This document shows, one piece after another, positions 8,847-19,544 of a DNA stretch of 64,000 nt. The position numbers were made by a program, and so were the translations under genes. The stretch's first letter is position 1; each line of letters opens with the position of its first letter. The notes under the pieces were generated by a model, which ran no database searches, was not told the origin of the DNA, and worked only from the letters and a program-made list of their open reading frames with translations. Source of the DNA: Pseudomonas viridiflava (lineage in GTDB: Bacteria; Pseudomonadota; Gammaproteobacteria; Pseudomonadales; Pseudomonadaceae); the NCBI RefSeq assembly GCF_900580865.1, contig NZ_UTBZ01000001.1:604716-668715 (forward strand), written 5' to 3'.

Positions 8847-9329
8847 ATGCCTATTACACCGATTGCCAGCCGTCCCCACGACCACTCACATTGCGTGCAC
8901 AGCGCTTTGTCCGAGGCCGATACCTTGTGCGCCCAGAAAGGCTTGCGCCTGACCGCGTTGCGCCGCCGGGTGCTGGAACTGGTGTGGCAGAGTCACAAGC
9001 CACTGGGTGCCTACGACATTCTTGCCGTACTCAGCGAACAGGACGGCCGCCGCGCTGCGCCGCCGACCGTGTATCGCGCGCTGGATTTCCTTCTGGAAAA
9101 CGGCCTGGTGCACCGCATCTCCTCGCTCAACGCCTTCGTTGGCTGCGTGCACCCGGAGCACGCGCATCAAGGCCAGTTCCTGATCTGCCGCGATTGCCAC
9201 GCCGCCATCGAACTTGAGCAAAAAGTGATCAGCGACGCGATCATCAACAGCGCCAAAGACGTTGGCTTCATCGTCGAAGCGCAGACCGTCGAAGTCGTCG
9301 GCCTGTGCTCCGGTTGCCAGGGGGCTTGA
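8847..9329 (+). CDS. zur: Zinc uptake regulator Zur (Fur family)
   Basis: 160 residues. N-terminal winged helix with [19 protein letters not shown] (about residues 75-93), then the dimerisation domain with zinc ligands [17 protein letters not shown] and the C-terminal CSGC. The CXXC pairs hold structural zinc; the His cluster is the sensory site. It represses zinc uptake genes when zinc-loaded. Its stop overlaps the znuC start by 3 bases (ATGA arrangement), so regulator and transporter are translationally coupled. Formerly called np20 in P. aeruginosa. Confidence 0.95.
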   Translation: MPITPIASRPHDHSHCVHSALSEADTLCAQKGLRLTALRRRVLELVWQSHKPLGAYDILAVLSEQDGRRAAPPTVYRALDFLLENGLVHRISSLNAFVGCVHPEHAHQGQFLICRDCHAAIELEQKVISDAIINSAKDVGFIVEAQTVEVVGLCSGCQGA

Positions 9330-10114
9330 TGAGCAATGCGCTGATCCGTCTGGAGCAGGTCGCCGTCACGTTTGCCGGGCAGGCTGTGCTGGACAACATC
9401 GAGTTGAGCGTCGAGCCGGGGCAGATCGTCACCCTGATTGGCCCCAATGGCGCCGGTAAGACCACGCTGGTGCGCGCCGTGCTCGGCTTGCTCAAGCCGG
9501 ACAGCGGCAGCGTCTGGCGCAAGCCGAAGCTGCGCGTTGGCTACATGCCGCAAAAACTCCACGTCGATCCGACACTTCCGCTTTCGGTGCTGCGCTTTCT
9601 GCGGCTGGTGCCGGGCGTTGATCGTCCGCGTGCGCTGGCCGCGTTGAAAGAAGTCGGCGCCGAACACGTCATCGACAGCCCGGTGCAAAGCGTTTCCGGC
9701 GGCGAAATGCAGCGCGTACTGTTGGCTCGGGCGTTGCTGCGCGAGCCGGAGTTGCTGGTGCTCGACGAGCCGGTGCAAGGCGTCGACGTCGCCGGCCAGG
9801 CCGAGTTGTACAGCCTGATCACCCGTCTGCGCGACCGCCATGGTTGCGGTGTGTTGATGGTGTCCCACGATTTGCATCTGGTGATGAGCACCACCGATCA
9901 GGTGGTCTGCCTCAACCGTCACGTCTGCTGCTCCGGGCATCCCGAGCAGGTCAGCGGCGATCCGGCGTTCGTCGAGCTGTTCGGCAAGAACGCGCAGAGC
10001 CTGGCGGTCTATCACCACCATCACGACCACGCTCACGACCTGCACGGTTCGGTGGTCAAAGGGCCGGTTATTGGCCAACCTCACGTTCACGGAGACAACT
10101 GCAAGCATGGCTGA
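9329..10114 (+). CDS. znuC: Zinc ABC transporter ATPase
   Basis: 261 residues from ATG 9329. Walker [10 protein letters not shown] (about 38-46), Q-loop MPQKLH, signature VSGGEMQR, Walker B LLVLDEP, and switch His in MVSHD. The C-terminal end is rich in histidine (HHHHDHAHD, then HVHGDN), common in ZnuC and suggestive of zinc binding. It energises ZnuB. Overlaps zur by 3 bases and znuB by 8 bases. Confidence 0.95.
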   Translation: MSNALIRLEQVAVTFAGQAVLDNIELSVEPGQIVTLIGPNGAGKTTLVRAVLGLLKPDSGSVWRKPKLRVGYMPQKLHVDPTLPLSVLRFLRLVPGVDRPRALAALKEVGAEHVIDSPVQSVSGGEMQRVLLARALLREPELLVLDEPVQGVDVAGQAELYSLITRLRDRHGCGVLMVSHDLHLVMSTTDQVVCLNRHVCCSGHPEQVSGDPAFVELFGKNAQSLAVYHHHHDHAHDLHGSVVKGPVIGQPHVHGDNCKHG

Positions 10115-10895
10115 TTTTCTGTTGTATGCCCTGCTTGCAGGTCTGGCGTTGGCGATTGTTGCAGGTCCGCTGGGTTCGTTCGTGGTCTGGCGGCGCATGG
10201 CCTATTTCGGCGACACCTTGTCCCACGCCGCGCTGCTCGGTGTGGCGCTGGGCTTTCTGCTGGATGTCAGCCCGACCGTTGCGGTGACCGTAGGCTGCCT
10301 GTTGCTGGCGGTGCTGCTGGTCACGCTGCAACAGCGTCAACCGCTGGCGTCTGACACGCTTTTGGGAATTCTCGCACCAAGCACGCTCTCTCTCGGCCTG
10401 GTGGTACTAAGCTTCATGCATGAAGTGCGGATCGACCTGATGGCCTATCTGTTCGGCGACCTGCTGGCGATCAGTCCGACTGATCTGGCTTGGATTCTCG
10501 GCGGCAGCGCGGCGGTGCTGGTGCTGCTGGTGACGCTGTGGCGGCCACTGCTGGCGATCACCGTGCACGAAGAGCTGGCCAAGGTCGAAGGCCTGCCGGT
10601 CGCAGGCCTGCGCATGGCGCTGATGTTATTGATTGCGGTGGTGATCGCGGTGGCGATGAAAATCGTCGGTGTGTTGCTGATTACTTCACTGCTGATCATT
10701 CCGGCGGCTGCGGCACAGCGTCACGCCCGTTCGCCGGAGCAGATGGCACTGGGCGCGAGCCTGCTGGGCATGCTCGCGGTGTGTGGCGGGCTCGCCTTGT
10801 CGTGGTTCAAGGACACCCCGGCCGGGCCGTCAATCGTTGTGACGGCGGCCGCACTGTTTCTGCTGAGTTTTGTTCTGCCCCGCCGTGGGGTGTAG
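10107..10895 (+). CDS. znuB: Zinc ABC transporter membrane permease
   Basis: 262 residues from ATG 10107, which overlaps the end of znuC by 8 bases; an in-frame start 12 codons upstream is rejected because it would put a polar extension before the first membrane helix. Eight or so hydrophobic segments, with the ABC-3 family landmarks [16 protein letters not shown] and [20 protein letters not shown] helix near residue 200. It forms the zinc channel through the inner membrane with ZnuC. Confidence 0.94.
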   Translation: MADFLLYALLAGLALAIVAGPLGSFVVWRRMAYFGDTLSHAALLGVALGFLLDVSPTVAVTVGCLLLAVLLVTLQQRQPLASDTLLGILAPSTLSLGLVVLSFMHEVRIDLMAYLFGDLLAISPTDLAWILGGSAAVLVLLVTLWRPLLAITVHEELAKVEGLPVAGLRMALMLLIAVVIAVAMKIVGVLLITSLLIIPAAAAQRHARSPEQMALGASLLGMLAVCGGLALSWFKDTPAGPSIVVTAAALFLLSFVLPRRGV

Positions 10896-10932
10896 ACTTG
10901 GCCGCTTTTTGCGCAATTAGAGAGTCGCAGGA

Positions 10933-11646
10933 ATGAAGCCGTTCGCCTCCCGTTATCTGCTCCTTGTCGCATTTTCAGTGCTGCTGGGCGCCTGCCAAAG
11001 CACGCCGCCGGTGGCCGAAGTCCCCGATGCGCGGGCTACGGCCATCGCACAGCTGGAGCAAAGCCTGGCCAGCAGCGAACTGGCCACCGCCGAAGATCAA
11101 TTGGCCGCTTTGCAAACCGAAGCGCCCAACGACCAATCCCTTGAGCAATACCAGCGCCAACTGGCCGAGGCGTATCTGCGCCGCAGCCAGATCGTGCTGC
11201 AGAAGGGTGATGTGAATGCGGCCGCCACGGCGCTGAGCCGTGCCCGTGCGTTGATGCCGAAAGCGCCAGCGCTAACGGGTGGCGTGAATGGGGCCATCAC
11301 CGAAGCGCGCAAGGCTGAGCTGGAAAAAGCTGAAGCCGCGTTGCTGGCGGCGGAAGCCAAGCCGAAAGCCAAGGTGATCGATCCGACCGCCGAGAGCACC
11401 ACGGTTGCGCTGAACATCACCGATAGCCGCAAACTTCGCCGCCAACTCGATGCGATCGCCGCTGATGTGGTGAATTATGAGTGTGCGGTGAGTATTCAGG
11501 CGCCGCGGACCAATGATTATCCGTGGCTGGCGAATCTGCTGACCAAGCGGGTGAAGAAGTTGAACCCGGATTTTGATCTGAAGATTGAGAAGCAGATCGT
11601 GCGCACCGTACCGGCGCAGATGGTCTTGAGTCCGCGTAAACCCTAA
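10933..11646 (+). CDS. Predicted lipoprotein with TPR-like helical region (PA5502-like)
   Basis: 237 residues. Lipobox LLGAC places the lipidated Cys at about residue 21. The middle is alanine-rich and helical, with a repeat-like pattern (residues 30-125) resembling tetratricopeptide or coiled-coil packing; the C-terminus (SRKLRRQLDAIAADVV to the end) resembles an OmpA-periplasmic or adapter segment but I do not recognise a family. It follows znuB by 37 bases on the same strand, as in PAO1, and may be in the zinc operon or separately promoted. No function is assigned. Confidence 0.75.
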   Translation: MKPFASRYLLLVAFSVLLGACQSTPPVAEVPDARATAIAQLEQSLASSELATAEDQLAALQTEAPNDQSLEQYQRQLAEAYLRRSQIVLQKGDVNAAATALSRARALMPKAPALTGGVNGAITEARKAELEKAEAALLAAEAKPKAKVIDPTAESTTVALNITDSRKLRRQLDAIAADVVNYECAVSIQAPRTNDYPWLANLLTKRVKKLNPDFDLKIEKQIVRTVPAQMVLSPRKP

Positions 11647-11650
11647 AAGC

Positions 11651-11727
11651 ATCGCGAGCAGGCTCGCTCCCACATTGGATTCGTGTACGACACAGAACCA
11701 ATGTGGGAGCGAGCCTGCTCGCGAAAG
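11651..11727. repeat. REP inverted pair (REPIN)
   Basis: Reverse copy at 11651-11678 and forward copy at 11699-11727, identical in core to the copies at 7756 and 7824. The pair fills the convergent gap between the lipoprotein gene and katE and could act as a bidirectional transcript end. Confidence 0.92.
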
Positions 11728-11750
11728 CGGTCTTTCTATTCCCGAAGATC

Positions 11751-13889
11751 TTAAGCCGGAATGGCCTTGGCTTTAGGCTCCCGCTCCCAAACCCGATGCT
11801 GCCCGATCGCCGCAAAGAACGGCTTGGTCAACGACGGCACATCCTTGCCTTGCAGCAATCCAGCATCCGCCTCGAGCTTCAGTAAGTCCTGCAACTGCTT
11901 GGCATCCCCGTGCAACGCAATCGCCTTCAAATGCTTGTACGCCTCCAGCAGGTAATGCAAGGCCACGCCATCGCCGCTCAACGCCTTGACCGACGCCGCG
12001 CCACCCGGCACAAACACCGCATCGAAGATCACTGATGGCATGCCTTCCATGGACGCATCCACCGGCAGGCTTTTCCCGTCAGCGGTCTTCACTGGTGCCG
12101 AAGTAGGCCCCAGCAACTTGGCATGTGCACCTTCAGCCGCCAATGCCTTCTTCATCGCATCAATCGCTGCACCATCGACGCCGTTGGCCGCAAGAATCGC
12201 CACTTTTCGCGTCTTGATGTTTTCCGGCAACAGGTTGGCCTGGCTCAATGACGGCGAATGATCGAAGGAGGTTTTACGAGCCTCGACCGTGCCTTTGCTT
12301 GGTGCCGGCAGGCCTAGATTGGCCGCGACGCGCTTGGCCAGTTCGAGGTCGATGTTGGCCAGAATCTCATTCACTTCCCGCGCACGGATGAACTCGCGCT
12401 CAACCTTGCCCAGTTCGAAGCTGTAAGCGGCAATGATGTGCTCCTTCTCGTGATCGCTCATGCTGTTGAAGAACAACGTCGCCTGAGAGAAGTGATCACT
12501 GAACGACTCACTGCGCTGACGAATTTTGTTGGCGTCGATGCGTTCCGGGTAGCTCTCGAAACCGCCGTCCTGCGCGGCCGGCGGCGTTTCTTTCGGCCAG
12601 CCACCATCAATCGAGTTCGGCTCGTAAGACGCGCGGCCCTTGTCGATCACCGTGCGGTGCTGCGCATCGCGCTGGCCATTGTGGAACGGCGCCACCGGGC
12701 GGTTGATCGGCAGCTCATGAAAATTCGGCCCGCCGAGTCGGCTGATCTGCGTATCGGTGTAGGAAAACAGCCGACCTTGCAGCAACGGGTCATTGGAGAA
12801 GTCGATGCCCGGCACGATATGGCCAGGGCAGAACGCGACCTGCTCAGTCTCGGCGAAGAAGTTGTCCGGGTTGCGGTTCAACGTCATTTTGCCGAGCGGC
12901 GTGATCGGCACGATTTCCTCGGGGATCAGCTTGGTCGGGTCGAGGATGTCGAAATCGAAGTCGTGCTCGTTTTCCTCCTCGATGATCTGTACGCCGAGTT
13001 CCCATTCCGGGTAATCGCCCATCTCGATCGCTTCCCAGAGGTCGCGACGGTGGTAGTCGGTATCTTTACCCGCGAGCTTCTGCGCTTCGTCCCACACCAG
13101 TGAGCAAGTACCCGCAGTAGGGCGCCAGTGGAATTTGACGAAGCGCGATTTACCCTCGGCATTGATCAACCTGAAGGTGTGCACACCGAAGCCCTGCATG
13201 CTGCGCAGGCTTTTCGGAATCGCCCGGTCGGACATCGCCCAGATGACCATGTGCGCCGATTCCGGCACCAACGAGACGAAATCCCAGAAGGTATCGTGGG
13301 CCGAGCCGCCGGTAGGGATTTCATTGTGCGGCTCGGGTTTCACCGCGTGGACGAAGTCGGGAAACTTGATCGCGTCCTGAATGAAAAACACCGGCATGTT
13401 GTTGCCGACCAGATCGAAGTTGCCTTCATCGGTGAAGAATTTCACCGCGAAGCCGCGCACGTCGCGCACGGTGTCGCCGGAGCCACGCGGCCCCTGCACG
13501 GTGGAAAAGCGCACGAACACCGGTGTCTTTTTCCCCGGATCCTGTAGGAACCCGGCCTTGGTCAGCGTCGAATGGTTCTCGTAGGCCTGAAAGAAACCAT
13601 GCGCGCCGGTGCCGCGTGCGTGGACGATGCGTTCCGGAATACGCTCATGGTCAAAATGCGTGATCTTTTCCCGCATGATGAAGTCTTCAAGCAGCGACGG
13701 CCCGCGCGGGCCGGCCTTGAGCGTGTTCTGGTTGTCGGCGATCTTCACGCCTTGGTTAGTGCGCAGGGCCTGGCCGGTGGCGTCGGAGCGAAACTTTTCC
13801 AGGCTGTCGAGTTTGGCGTTGGTGTTGGCGCGATCCGGGGCATCGGTTCCGGCCATCTGGCTTTTATCGGTCGTAGGCTTCTTGCTCAT
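11751..13889 (-). CDS. katE: Large-subunit monofunctional catalase HPII
   Basis: 712 residues from MSKKPTTDK (ATG 13889); the open frame upstream is not family-like. Heme catalase core with the active-site region [18 protein letters not shown], the RFSTVQG...RGFAVKF segment and the proximal Tyr in LFSYTDTQ. After about residue 550 there is a flavodoxin-like/DJ-1-type domain ([16 protein letters not shown]) that marks clade 2 (HPII-type) enzymes. It removes hydrogen peroxide in the cytoplasm; RpoS control is usual for this class, but no clear RpoS site was found upstream. Convergent with the PA5502-like gene and divergent from metN. Confidence 0.96.
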   Translation of the reverse strand: MSKKPTTDKSQMAGTDAPDRANTNAKLDSLEKFRSDATGQALRTNQGVKIADNQNTLKAGPRGPSLLEDFIMREKITHFDHERIPERIVHARGTGAHGFFQAYENHSTLTKAGFLQDPGKKTPVFVRFSTVQGPRGSGDTVRDVRGFAVKFFTDEGNFDLVGNNMPVFFIQDAIKFPDFVHAVKPEPHNEIPTGGSAHDTFWDFVSLVPESAHMVIWAMSDRAIPKSLRSMQGFGVHTFRLINAEGKSRFVKFHWRPTAGTCSLVWDEAQKLAGKDTDYHRRDLWEAIEMGDYPEWELGVQIIEEENEHDFDFDILDPTKLIPEEIVPITPLGKMTLNRNPDNFFAETEQVAFCPGHIVPGIDFSNDPLLQGRLFSYTDTQISRLGGPNFHELPINRPVAPFHNGQRDAQHRTVIDKGRASYEPNSIDGGWPKETPPAAQDGGFESYPERIDANKIRQRSESFSDHFSQATLFFNSMSDHEKEHIIAAYSFELGKVEREFIRAREVNEILANIDLELAKRVAANLGLPAPSKGTVEARKTSFDHSPSLSQANLLPENIKTRKVAILAANGVDGAAIDAMKKALAAEGAHAKLLGPTSAPVKTADGKSLPVDASMEGMPSVIFDAVFVPGGAASVKALSGDGVALHYLLEAYKHLKAIALHGDAKQLQDLLKLEADAGLLQGKDVPSLTKPFFAAIGQHRVWEREPKAKAIPA

Positions 13890-14152
13890 CAGTCGTAAAC
13901 TCCTCGGTTGACCCCGATGCTGGCCGGGGACTCTTGAGTGGTTCCCGGGCACGGCACCCAGGGTTTTCAAGTCGCTTACTTAGTGACTGATGGGCTGCTT
14001 TGGACGTTCCTTTTTTATGACCTTTGATCTTGTTATTGCCAAATCGAAGGTTAATTGCGAAATAAATGCTAAGAACCTCTATACGGACAGGCTAAAATGC
14101 GCGCCCGGCTAACCGCTGATCCTTTTCTAACGCGCCCCACAAGGTTCGCTAC

Positions 14153-15160
14153 GTGATCGAGTTTCAAAACGTCCATAAGACTTACCGCGTCGCCGGTAAG
14201 GATATTCCCGCGCTGCACCCGACCAGTCTCTCTATCGAGAACGGGCAGGTGTTCGGCCTGATCGGTCATTCCGGCGCGGGCAAAAGTACCCTGCTGCGTC
14301 TGATCAATCGCCTGGAGAACTCCAGCGGCGGCAAGATCATCGTCGACGGCGAAGAAGTCACCGCGCTGGACGCCAACGGCCTGCGCCGTTTCCGTCAGCA
14401 AGTCGGGATGATCTTCCAGCACTTCAACCTGCTTGCCTCCAAGACCGTGGCCGACAACGTTGCGTTGCCGCTGACCCTGGCCGGCGAACTGTCGGGCAGC
14501 GAGATCGACAAGCGCGTCGCCGAGTTGCTGGCGCGAGTCGGGCTGTCCGACCACGCGAAAAAGTACCCGGCGCAATTGTCTGGCGGCCAGAAGCAGCGCG
14601 TCGGCATCGCCCGCGCCCTGGCGACCAAGCCAAAGATTCTGCTGTGCGACGAGGCCACCAGTGCCCTCGACCCGCAGACCACGGCCTCGGTCCTACAACT
14701 CCTGGCCGAGATCAACCGCGAGCTGAAACTGACCATCGTCCTGATCACCCACGAGATGGATGTCATCCGTCGCGTCTGCGATCAAGTCGCGGTGATGGAT
14801 GCCGGCGTGATCGTCGAGCAAGGTTCGGTGGCCGATGTGTTCCTGCATCCAAAGCACCCGACCACCAAGCGCTTCGTTCAGGAAAGCGAGCAGATCGACG
14901 AGAGCGAACAGCGAGATGACTTCGCTCACGTGCCGGGTCGCATCGTGCGTCTGACCTTCCAGGGCGAAGCAACCTACGCGCCGCTGCTCGGTACCGTCGC
15001 CCGGGAAACCGGTGTCGACTACAGCATCCTCGCCGGTCGCATCGACCGCATCAAAGACATTCCGTACGGGCAATTGACCCTCGCCGTCACCGGTGGCGAC
15101 ATGGAAGCGGCATTCGCCCGCTTCACCGCCGCTGACGTTCACATGGAGGTATTGCGCTAA
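14153..15160 (+). CDS. metN: Methionine ABC transporter ATPase
   Basis: 335 residues beginning with GTG at 14153, preceded by AAGG at a usable distance. Walker [10 protein letters not shown] (about 38-46), signature LSGGQKQR, Walker [13 protein letters not shown], switch ITHEMD. The C-terminal third (from about 255) is the ACT-like NIL domain, ending [12 protein letters not shown], which binds methionine and inhibits transport when internal levels are high. Stop codon overlaps the metI start by one base. Confidence 0.95.
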   Translation: MIEFQNVHKTYRVAGKDIPALHPTSLSIENGQVFGLIGHSGAGKSTLLRLINRLENSSGGKIIVDGEEVTALDANGLRRFRQQVGMIFQHFNLLASKTVADNVALPLTLAGELSGSEIDKRVAELLARVGLSDHAKKYPAQLSGGQKQRVGIARALATKPKILLCDEATSALDPQTTASVLQLLAEINRELKLTIVLITHEMDVIRRVCDQVAVMDAGVIVEQGSVADVFLHPKHPTTKRFVQESEQIDESEQRDDFAHVPGRIVRLTFQGEATYAPLLGTVARETGVDYSILAGRIDRIKDIPYGQLTLAVTGGDMEAAFARFTAADVHMEVLR

Positions 15161-15834
15161 TGGAAGACCTGATCAGTTTCTTCACCAATATCGACTGGTA
15201 CGAAATCTGGCTGGCCACCGGCGACACGATGCTGATGCTCGGCGGTTCGCTGCTGTTCACCGTGCTGCTCGGCCTGCCGCTGGGCGTGTTGCTGTTCCTC
15301 TGCAGCCCGCGTCAGTTGCTGGAAAACCGTGGCCTGTACGCGTTCATGTCGCTGGCGGTGAACATCCTGCGTTCGCTGCCGTTCATTATTCTGTTGATCG
15401 TGATGATCCCGTTCACCGTGCTGATCACCGGCACATCGCTGGGCGTGGCCGGTGCGATTCCGCCGTTGGTCGTGGGTGCGACGCCGTTCTTCGCGCGTCT
15501 GGTGGAAACCGCGCTGCGTGAAGTCGATCGCGGCATTATCGAGGCGACCCAGTCGATGGGCGCGACCACACGGCAGATCATCATGAACGCCTTGTTGCCG
15601 GAAGCCCGTCCGGGCATCTTTGCGGCGATTACGGTGACGGCGATTACACTGGTGTCCTATACGGCGATGGCCGGTGTGGTCGGCGCCGGTGGTCTGGGTG
15701 ACCTGGCGATCCGTTTCGGCTATCAGCGTTTCCAGACTGACGTGATGATCGTCACTGTGGTGTTGCTGCTGATTCTGGTGCAAGTGCTGCAGATGGTGGG
15801 CGACCGTTTGGTCGTGCATTTTTCGCGCAAATAA
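15160..15834 (+). CDS. metI: Methionine ABC transporter permease
   Basis: 224 residues with five to six membrane helices. The cytoplasmic EAA-type coupling loop is visible as EATQSMGATTRQIIMNALLPEA (shortened here: EATQSMGATT then LLPEARPG). MetI dimerises and docks on MetN; D- and L-methionine are the family substrates. One-base overlap with metN and 77 bases before metQ indicate one operon. Confidence 0.95.
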   Translation: MEDLISFFTNIDWYEIWLATGDTMLMLGGSLLFTVLLGLPLGVLLFLCSPRQLLENRGLYAFMSLAVNILRSLPFIILLIVMIPFTVLITGTSLGVAGAIPPLVVGATPFFARLVETALREVDRGIIEATQSMGATTRQIIMNALLPEARPGIFAAITVTAITLVSYTAMAGVVGAGGLGDLAIRFGYQRFQTDVMIVTVVLLLILVQVLQMVGDRLVVHFSRK

Positions 15835-15911
15835 GCGGTTTTGTATTGAACAGATGAGCCGGCCATTCGCTGGCAGGCGCCAGACGGGCGCTTTAAAAAG
15901 GAGTTAGCTGA

Positions 15912-16682
15912 ATGAAAAAACTGATCGCTGCTTTTGCTGCCGTTGCGGCATTCTCGGCCCACGCCGAAACCCTGACCGTAGCCGCCACCCCTGTGCCGCA
16001 CGCGGAAATCCTCGAATTCGTGAAGCCGGCGCTGGCCAAAGAAGGCGTGGAGCTGAAGGTCAAGGTCTTCACCGACTACATTCAGCCGAACGTACAAGTC
16101 GCGGAAAAGCGTCTGGACGCCAACTTCTTCCAGCATCAGCCGTACCTCGATGAGTTCAACAAGGCCAAGGGCACTAATCTGGTGGCTGTGACCGGTGTGC
16201 ACCTGGAGCCACTGGGCGCCTACTCGAGCAAGCTCAAGGACCTGAAGGATCTGCCAAGCGGCGCCAACGTGGTGATCCCGAACGACGCCACCAACGGCGG
16301 CCGTGCGCTGCTGCTGCTGGCCAAGGCGGGTGTGATCACCTTGAAGGATCCGAGCAACATCCTGTCGACCGTCAAAGATATCGCGGCAAACCCGAAAGAC
16401 CTGAAGATCCGTGAACTGGAAGCCGCGACCATCCCGCGCGTGCTGACCCAGGTCGATCTGGCGCTGATCAACACCAACTACGCGCTGGAAGCCAAGCTCG
16501 ATCCGTCCAAGGATGCGCTGGTGATCGAAGGCAATGATTCGCCGTACGTGAACATCCTTGTGTCCCGTGCGGACAACAAGGACAGCGACGCGATGCAGAA
16601 ACTCGCTGCTGCGCTGCACAGCCCGGAAGTGAAGCAATTCATTACCGAGAAGTACAAAGGCGCGGTATTGCCGGCGTTCTGA
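15912..16682 (+). CDS. metQ: Methionine-binding protein MetQ
   Basis: 256 residues with an N-terminal signal peptide (MKKLIAAFAAVAAFSAHA). NlpA/MetQ family landmarks: VAATPVPHAEIL, ANFFQHQPYLDEFN and IPNDATNGGRALLLL. No lipobox cysteine is evident, so this copy is probably a soluble periplasmic protein and not a lipoprotein, as in some pseudomonad MetQ paralogues. A clear ribosome site (AAAAAGGAGTTAG) precedes it, and an intrinsic terminator follows within 20 bases. Confidence 0.94.
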   Translation: MKKLIAAFAAVAAFSAHAETLTVAATPVPHAEILEFVKPALAKEGVELKVKVFTDYIQPNVQVAEKRLDANFFQHQPYLDEFNKAKGTNLVAVTGVHLEPLGAYSSKLKDLKDLPSGANVVIPNDATNGGRALLLLAKAGVITLKDPSNILSTVKDIAANPKDLKIRELEAATIPRVLTQVDLALINTNYALEAKLDPSKDALVIEGNDSPYVNILVSRADNKDSDAMQKLAAALHSPEVKQFITEKYKGAVLPAF

Positions 16683-16700
16683 TTTGGGTGGCTGCAACGA

Positions 16701-16731
16701 AAAAGGGGACGCCATGCGCGTCCCCTTTTTT
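16701..16731 (+). terminator. Intrinsic terminator of metNIQ
   Basis: Stem GGGGACGC / GCGTCCCC with a 3-4 base loop (CATG), then a run of T. Lies 19 bases after the metQ stop. Confidence 0.92.
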
Positions 16732-16768
16732 GTGTCTGGTGTTTGGCTTTGGAACTGTTGTGAAGCTT

Positions 16769-16918
16769 CCCCTCACCCCAGCCCTCTCCCGGAGGGAGAG
16801 GGGGCCGATCTTCAAGCTTTTCGAGCCTGAGTTCGACTCACAATTGCAGGTCGGCGCAACTCGAACAAACACCTCGGTAAGTTCCCTCTCCCTCCGGGAG
16901 AGGGCTAGGGTGAGGGGC
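16769..16918. repeat. Long GC-rich inverted repeat (CCCTCTCCC type)
   Basis: Arms at about 16769-16803 and 16882-16918 each contain their own palindrome (CCCTCTCCCGGAGGGAGAGGG and its near copy) and are also inverted to one another across an 80-base spacer. The same family recurs at 45818-45980. It separates metQ from sco, whose genes converge. Confidence 0.85.
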
Positions 16919-16935
16919 TTTTCGCTCTTCAGCTT

Positions 16936-17571
16936 TTATTTGCGGTCAAGCATCACCGGCAGTTGCGCAACCAGTTTGGCGTTATTCAACGGCGCCCGAA
17001 TAAACCCACGCTGCGTGCCATCCGGCCCGATCACCGCAAGGTTGCCGCTGTGATCCACCGTGTAATTCGGCTTACTCGTATCCGCCGGAATAAACGGAAT
17101 ACTCACCGCGTTCGCGACCTTCTGCAGCTCTTCAATCGAAGTCGGCGTCAGGCCAATAAACTGCGGATCAAAGTAACCCAGATACTGCTTCAACTGCTTG
17201 GGGTTATCGCGGTTCGGATCAACGCTGACCAGCACGATCTGCAACTTGTCCACAGCGTCTTTGGGCAATTCACTCTTGATCTGCCGCAGTTGCGCCAACG
17301 TGGTCGGACAGATGTCCGGGCAGAAGGTGTAGCCGAAAAACAGCAGGCTCCACTTGCCCTTGAGTTCATTGATCGCCACCGGTTTGCCGTCCTGATCGGT
17401 CATCGTCACGTCCGGCAGGTTGCGGCTCTGCGGCAGCAGAATGATGCCGGCGTCGATCAGCGCAGTCGGGTCGCCCTGGCCCTTGCCGCTCAGCACTTTG
17501 TTGACGGTAAGTCCCAGGATCAGCGCGATCACGGCGACGAGGATGAAGACGGTTTTCTGGGTTCGAGTCAT
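16936..17571 (-). CDS. Sco copper chaperone for cytochrome oxidase (SenC)
   Basis: 211 residues from ATG 17571; a long upstream open frame is a chance extension into cyoE. One N-terminal membrane helix (residues 7-24) anchors a periplasmic thioredoxin fold. The copper site FCPDICPTT has Cys84 and Cys88, and His174 in TVDHSGNL is the third ligand. Sco loads or reduces the CuA centre of subunit II. The start overlaps the cyoE stop by 4 bases, so it is the last gene of the heme/copper assembly operon. Confidence 0.94.
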   Translation of the reverse strand: MTRTQKTVFILVAVIALILGLTVNKVLSGKGQGDPTALIDAGIILLPQSRNLPDVTMTDQDGKPVAINELKGKWSLLFFGYTFCPDICPTTLAQLRQIKSELPKDAVDKLQIVLVSVDPNRDNPKQLKQYLGYFDPQFIGLTPTSIEELQKVANAVSIPFIPADTSKPNYTVDHSGNLAVIGPDGTQRGFIRAPLNNAKLVAQLPVMLDRK

Positions 17572-18467
17572 AGGTTCAACAGTAAGTAGTGGTCTACGAG
17601 CAGGGCGGTGAACAGCAGAAACAAGTACCAGATAGAGTACTTGAAGGTGTTGATCGCCGCGTGCGGCCGAGTGCCACGGTACAGCACCACGGCCCATTGC
17701 AGAAACCTTGCGCCGAGGGCGAGGGCGCAAATCAGGTAGAGCATGCCGCTCATGTGAATCACGTACGGCAACAGACTCACCGCCAGCAGCGCGAAGGTGT
17801 ACAGCAGAATGTGCACCTTGGTGTAGTGCTCGCCGTGGGTGACCGGCAGCATCGGGATGTCGGCCTTGGCGTATTCCTCTTTGCGATGAATCGCCAGCGC
17901 CCAGAAGTGCGGCGGCGTCCAAGCGAAAATAATCAGCACCAGCAACAACGGTTCGGCGCTGACGTGACCGGTGGCGGCGGTCCAGCCGAGCAGCGGCGGT
18001 GCGGCGCCGGCGAGGCCACCGATGACAATGTTCTGCGGCGTCGCGCGTTTGAGGAAACCGGTGTAGATCACGGCGTAACCGAGCAGTGAGGCTAGGGTCA
18101 GCCAAGCGGTCAGCGGATTGGTGAAGGTCAGCAACAGGGCCTGGCCGAGCAGGGCCAGCACCAGTGCAAAGGTCAGCGCTGCCGCCGGTGAAACCCGTCC
18201 TTCAGCGAGCGGCCGTTTATGTGTGCGCGCCATCACCGCATCGATGCGCCGATCCACCACATGGTTAACCGCCGCCGCGCCGCCGGCGCACAACGCAATC
18301 CCCAGATTGCCGAACACCAGCACCGTCCACGGCACCCCGGCACGGGTCGCGAGGAACATGCCGACCAGCGAGGTGATCAGCATCAGCACCACGACTTTCG
18401 GTTTGGTCAGCTCCAGATAATCACGCCAGATCGCCTGATGCGGGCGCTCGCCAATCAGAATCGCCAC
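17568..18467 (-). CDS. cyoE: Protoheme IX farnesyltransferase (heme O synthase)
   Basis: 299 residues, UbiA superfamily with about nine membrane helices. First Asp-rich motif [19 protein letters not shown] (about residues 65-83) binds the farnesyl diphosphate magnesium; the second lies in the following loop region. Converts heme B to heme O, the substrate of the adjacent ctaA product. Overlaps ctaA by 13 bases and sco by 4, consistent with one transcript. Confidence 0.95.
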   Translation of the reverse strand: MAILIGERPHQAIWRDYLELTKPKVVVLMLITSLVGMFLATRAGVPWTVLVFGNLGIALCAGGAAAVNHVVDRRIDAVMARTHKRPLAEGRVSPAAALTFALVLALLGQALLLTFTNPLTAWLTLASLLGYAVIYTGFLKRATPQNIVIGGLAGAAPPLLGWTAATGHVSAEPLLLVLIIFAWTPPHFWALAIHRKEEYAKADIPMLPVTHGEHYTKVHILLYTFALLAVSLLPYVIHMSGMLYLICALALGARFLQWAVVLYRGTRPHAAINTFKYSIWYLFLLFTALLVDHYLLLNL

Positions 18468-19534
18468 GGCGTTTCTCCTTTTATGGTGATGGGGGCAGCC
18501 GCGTGTTTACGCGGGCTCAGACGCCAGCGTGCGAGCACCGGTTGTTTGACCCGAACCAGACTGGTGCGCGCGTGATAGTTGACCAGCACCATCGTCAGCA
18601 ACAGCGCCGCACCGCCGGCGTTATGCGCAACCGCCACCGGCAGCGGCAGATGGAACAGCACGTTGCTGATACCGAGGGTGATCTGTGCGGCGAGGGCGAT
18701 CAGCACCAGACCGGCCAGCCGCGTCATGCCGACCACTTTCAGTTGCCAAGCGAGACCGAGCAGCACCAACGTCACCAGCAGCGCACCGATACGGTGGGTC
18801 AGGTGAATCGCCGTGCGCGCATCACTGTCGAGTTGTCCGCCCAAGTAATTCGGGCCGATGTGCTGAGTCAGGTGAAAACCATTGGCGAAATCCGCTGGCG
18901 GCAGCCATTGCCCGTGACAGGTCGGGAAGTCGATGCACGCCACCGCTGCGTAGTTCGAACTGACCCAGCCACCCAGCGCGATCTGGCCAATCACCAACAA
19001 CAATCCCGCCGTCGCCCAATACTGCAAACGCTTGGGCACGGTCAGCGCCGGCAGCACGCCGGACAATCGCAACGTCAGCAAAAACAGCAGACTCAGCGTC
19101 GCGAAGCCGCCGAGCAAATGCCCGGTGACCACTTGCGGCCAGAGCTTCAGCGTCACCGTCCACATGCCGAACGCCGCTTGCGCAAACACCACCGCCAGCA
19201 GAAACAGCGGCAGCTTCAACGGCTGCCCCGGATGACGCCGATTGACCCACGCCCGCCCGGCGAGAATCGAAATCAGCAGGCCGAGGGTGCCGGCGAAATA
19301 GCGGTGGATCATCTCGTTCCAGCCCTTGTGCGCCTCCACCGGCGAATCGGGGTAATGCAGTTCGGCATGAGCCAGTTGCGCTTCGCTCTTCGGCACGCTG
19401 ATAAAACCGTAGCAGCCCGGCCAGTCCGGACAGCCGAGGCCGGCGTGGGTCAGGCGCGTGTAGGCGCCGAGCAGCACCACAATCAGTGCCAGCAGGGTGG
19501 CAAACAGCGCGAGGCGAAATCCAGGTTTGGCCAT
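18455..19534 (-). CDS. ctaA: Heme A synthase (CtaA/Cox15)
   Basis: 359 residues with eight predicted membrane helices. [19 protein letters not shown] near the N-terminus carries the conserved periplasmic Cys pair; [12 protein letters not shown] and [12 protein letters not shown] hold heme-ligand histidines, repeated in the second half ([24 protein letters not shown]). Oxidises heme O to heme A for the caa3 oxidase. The start at 19534 is 10 bases after the Sco-like gene stop. Confidence 0.94.
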   Translation of the reverse strand: MAKPGFRLALFATLLALIVVLLGAYTRLTHAGLGCPDWPGCYGFISVPKSEAQLAHAELHYPDSPVEAHKGWNEMIHRYFAGTLGLLISILAGRAWVNRRHPGQPLKLPLFLLAVVFAQAAFGMWTVTLKLWPQVVTGHLLGGFATLSLLFLLTLRLSGVLPALTVPKRLQYWATAGLLLVIGQIALGGWVSSNYAAVACIDFPTCHGQWLPPADFANGFHLTQHIGPNYLGGQLDSDARTAIHLTHRIGALLVTLVLLGLAWQLKVVGMTRLAGLVLIALAAQITLGISNVLFHLPLPVAVAHNAGGAALLLTMVLVNYHARTSLVRVKQPVLARWRLSPRKHAAAPITIKGETPWRF

Positions 19535-19544
19535 GACGATGCCC

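Noticed and set aside
17572..18105. N-terminal extension of the Sco gene
   Set aside because: The extra 178 codons lie antiparallel-frame within cyoE coding sequence and are arginine- and proline-rich; the true start with membrane anchor is at 17571.
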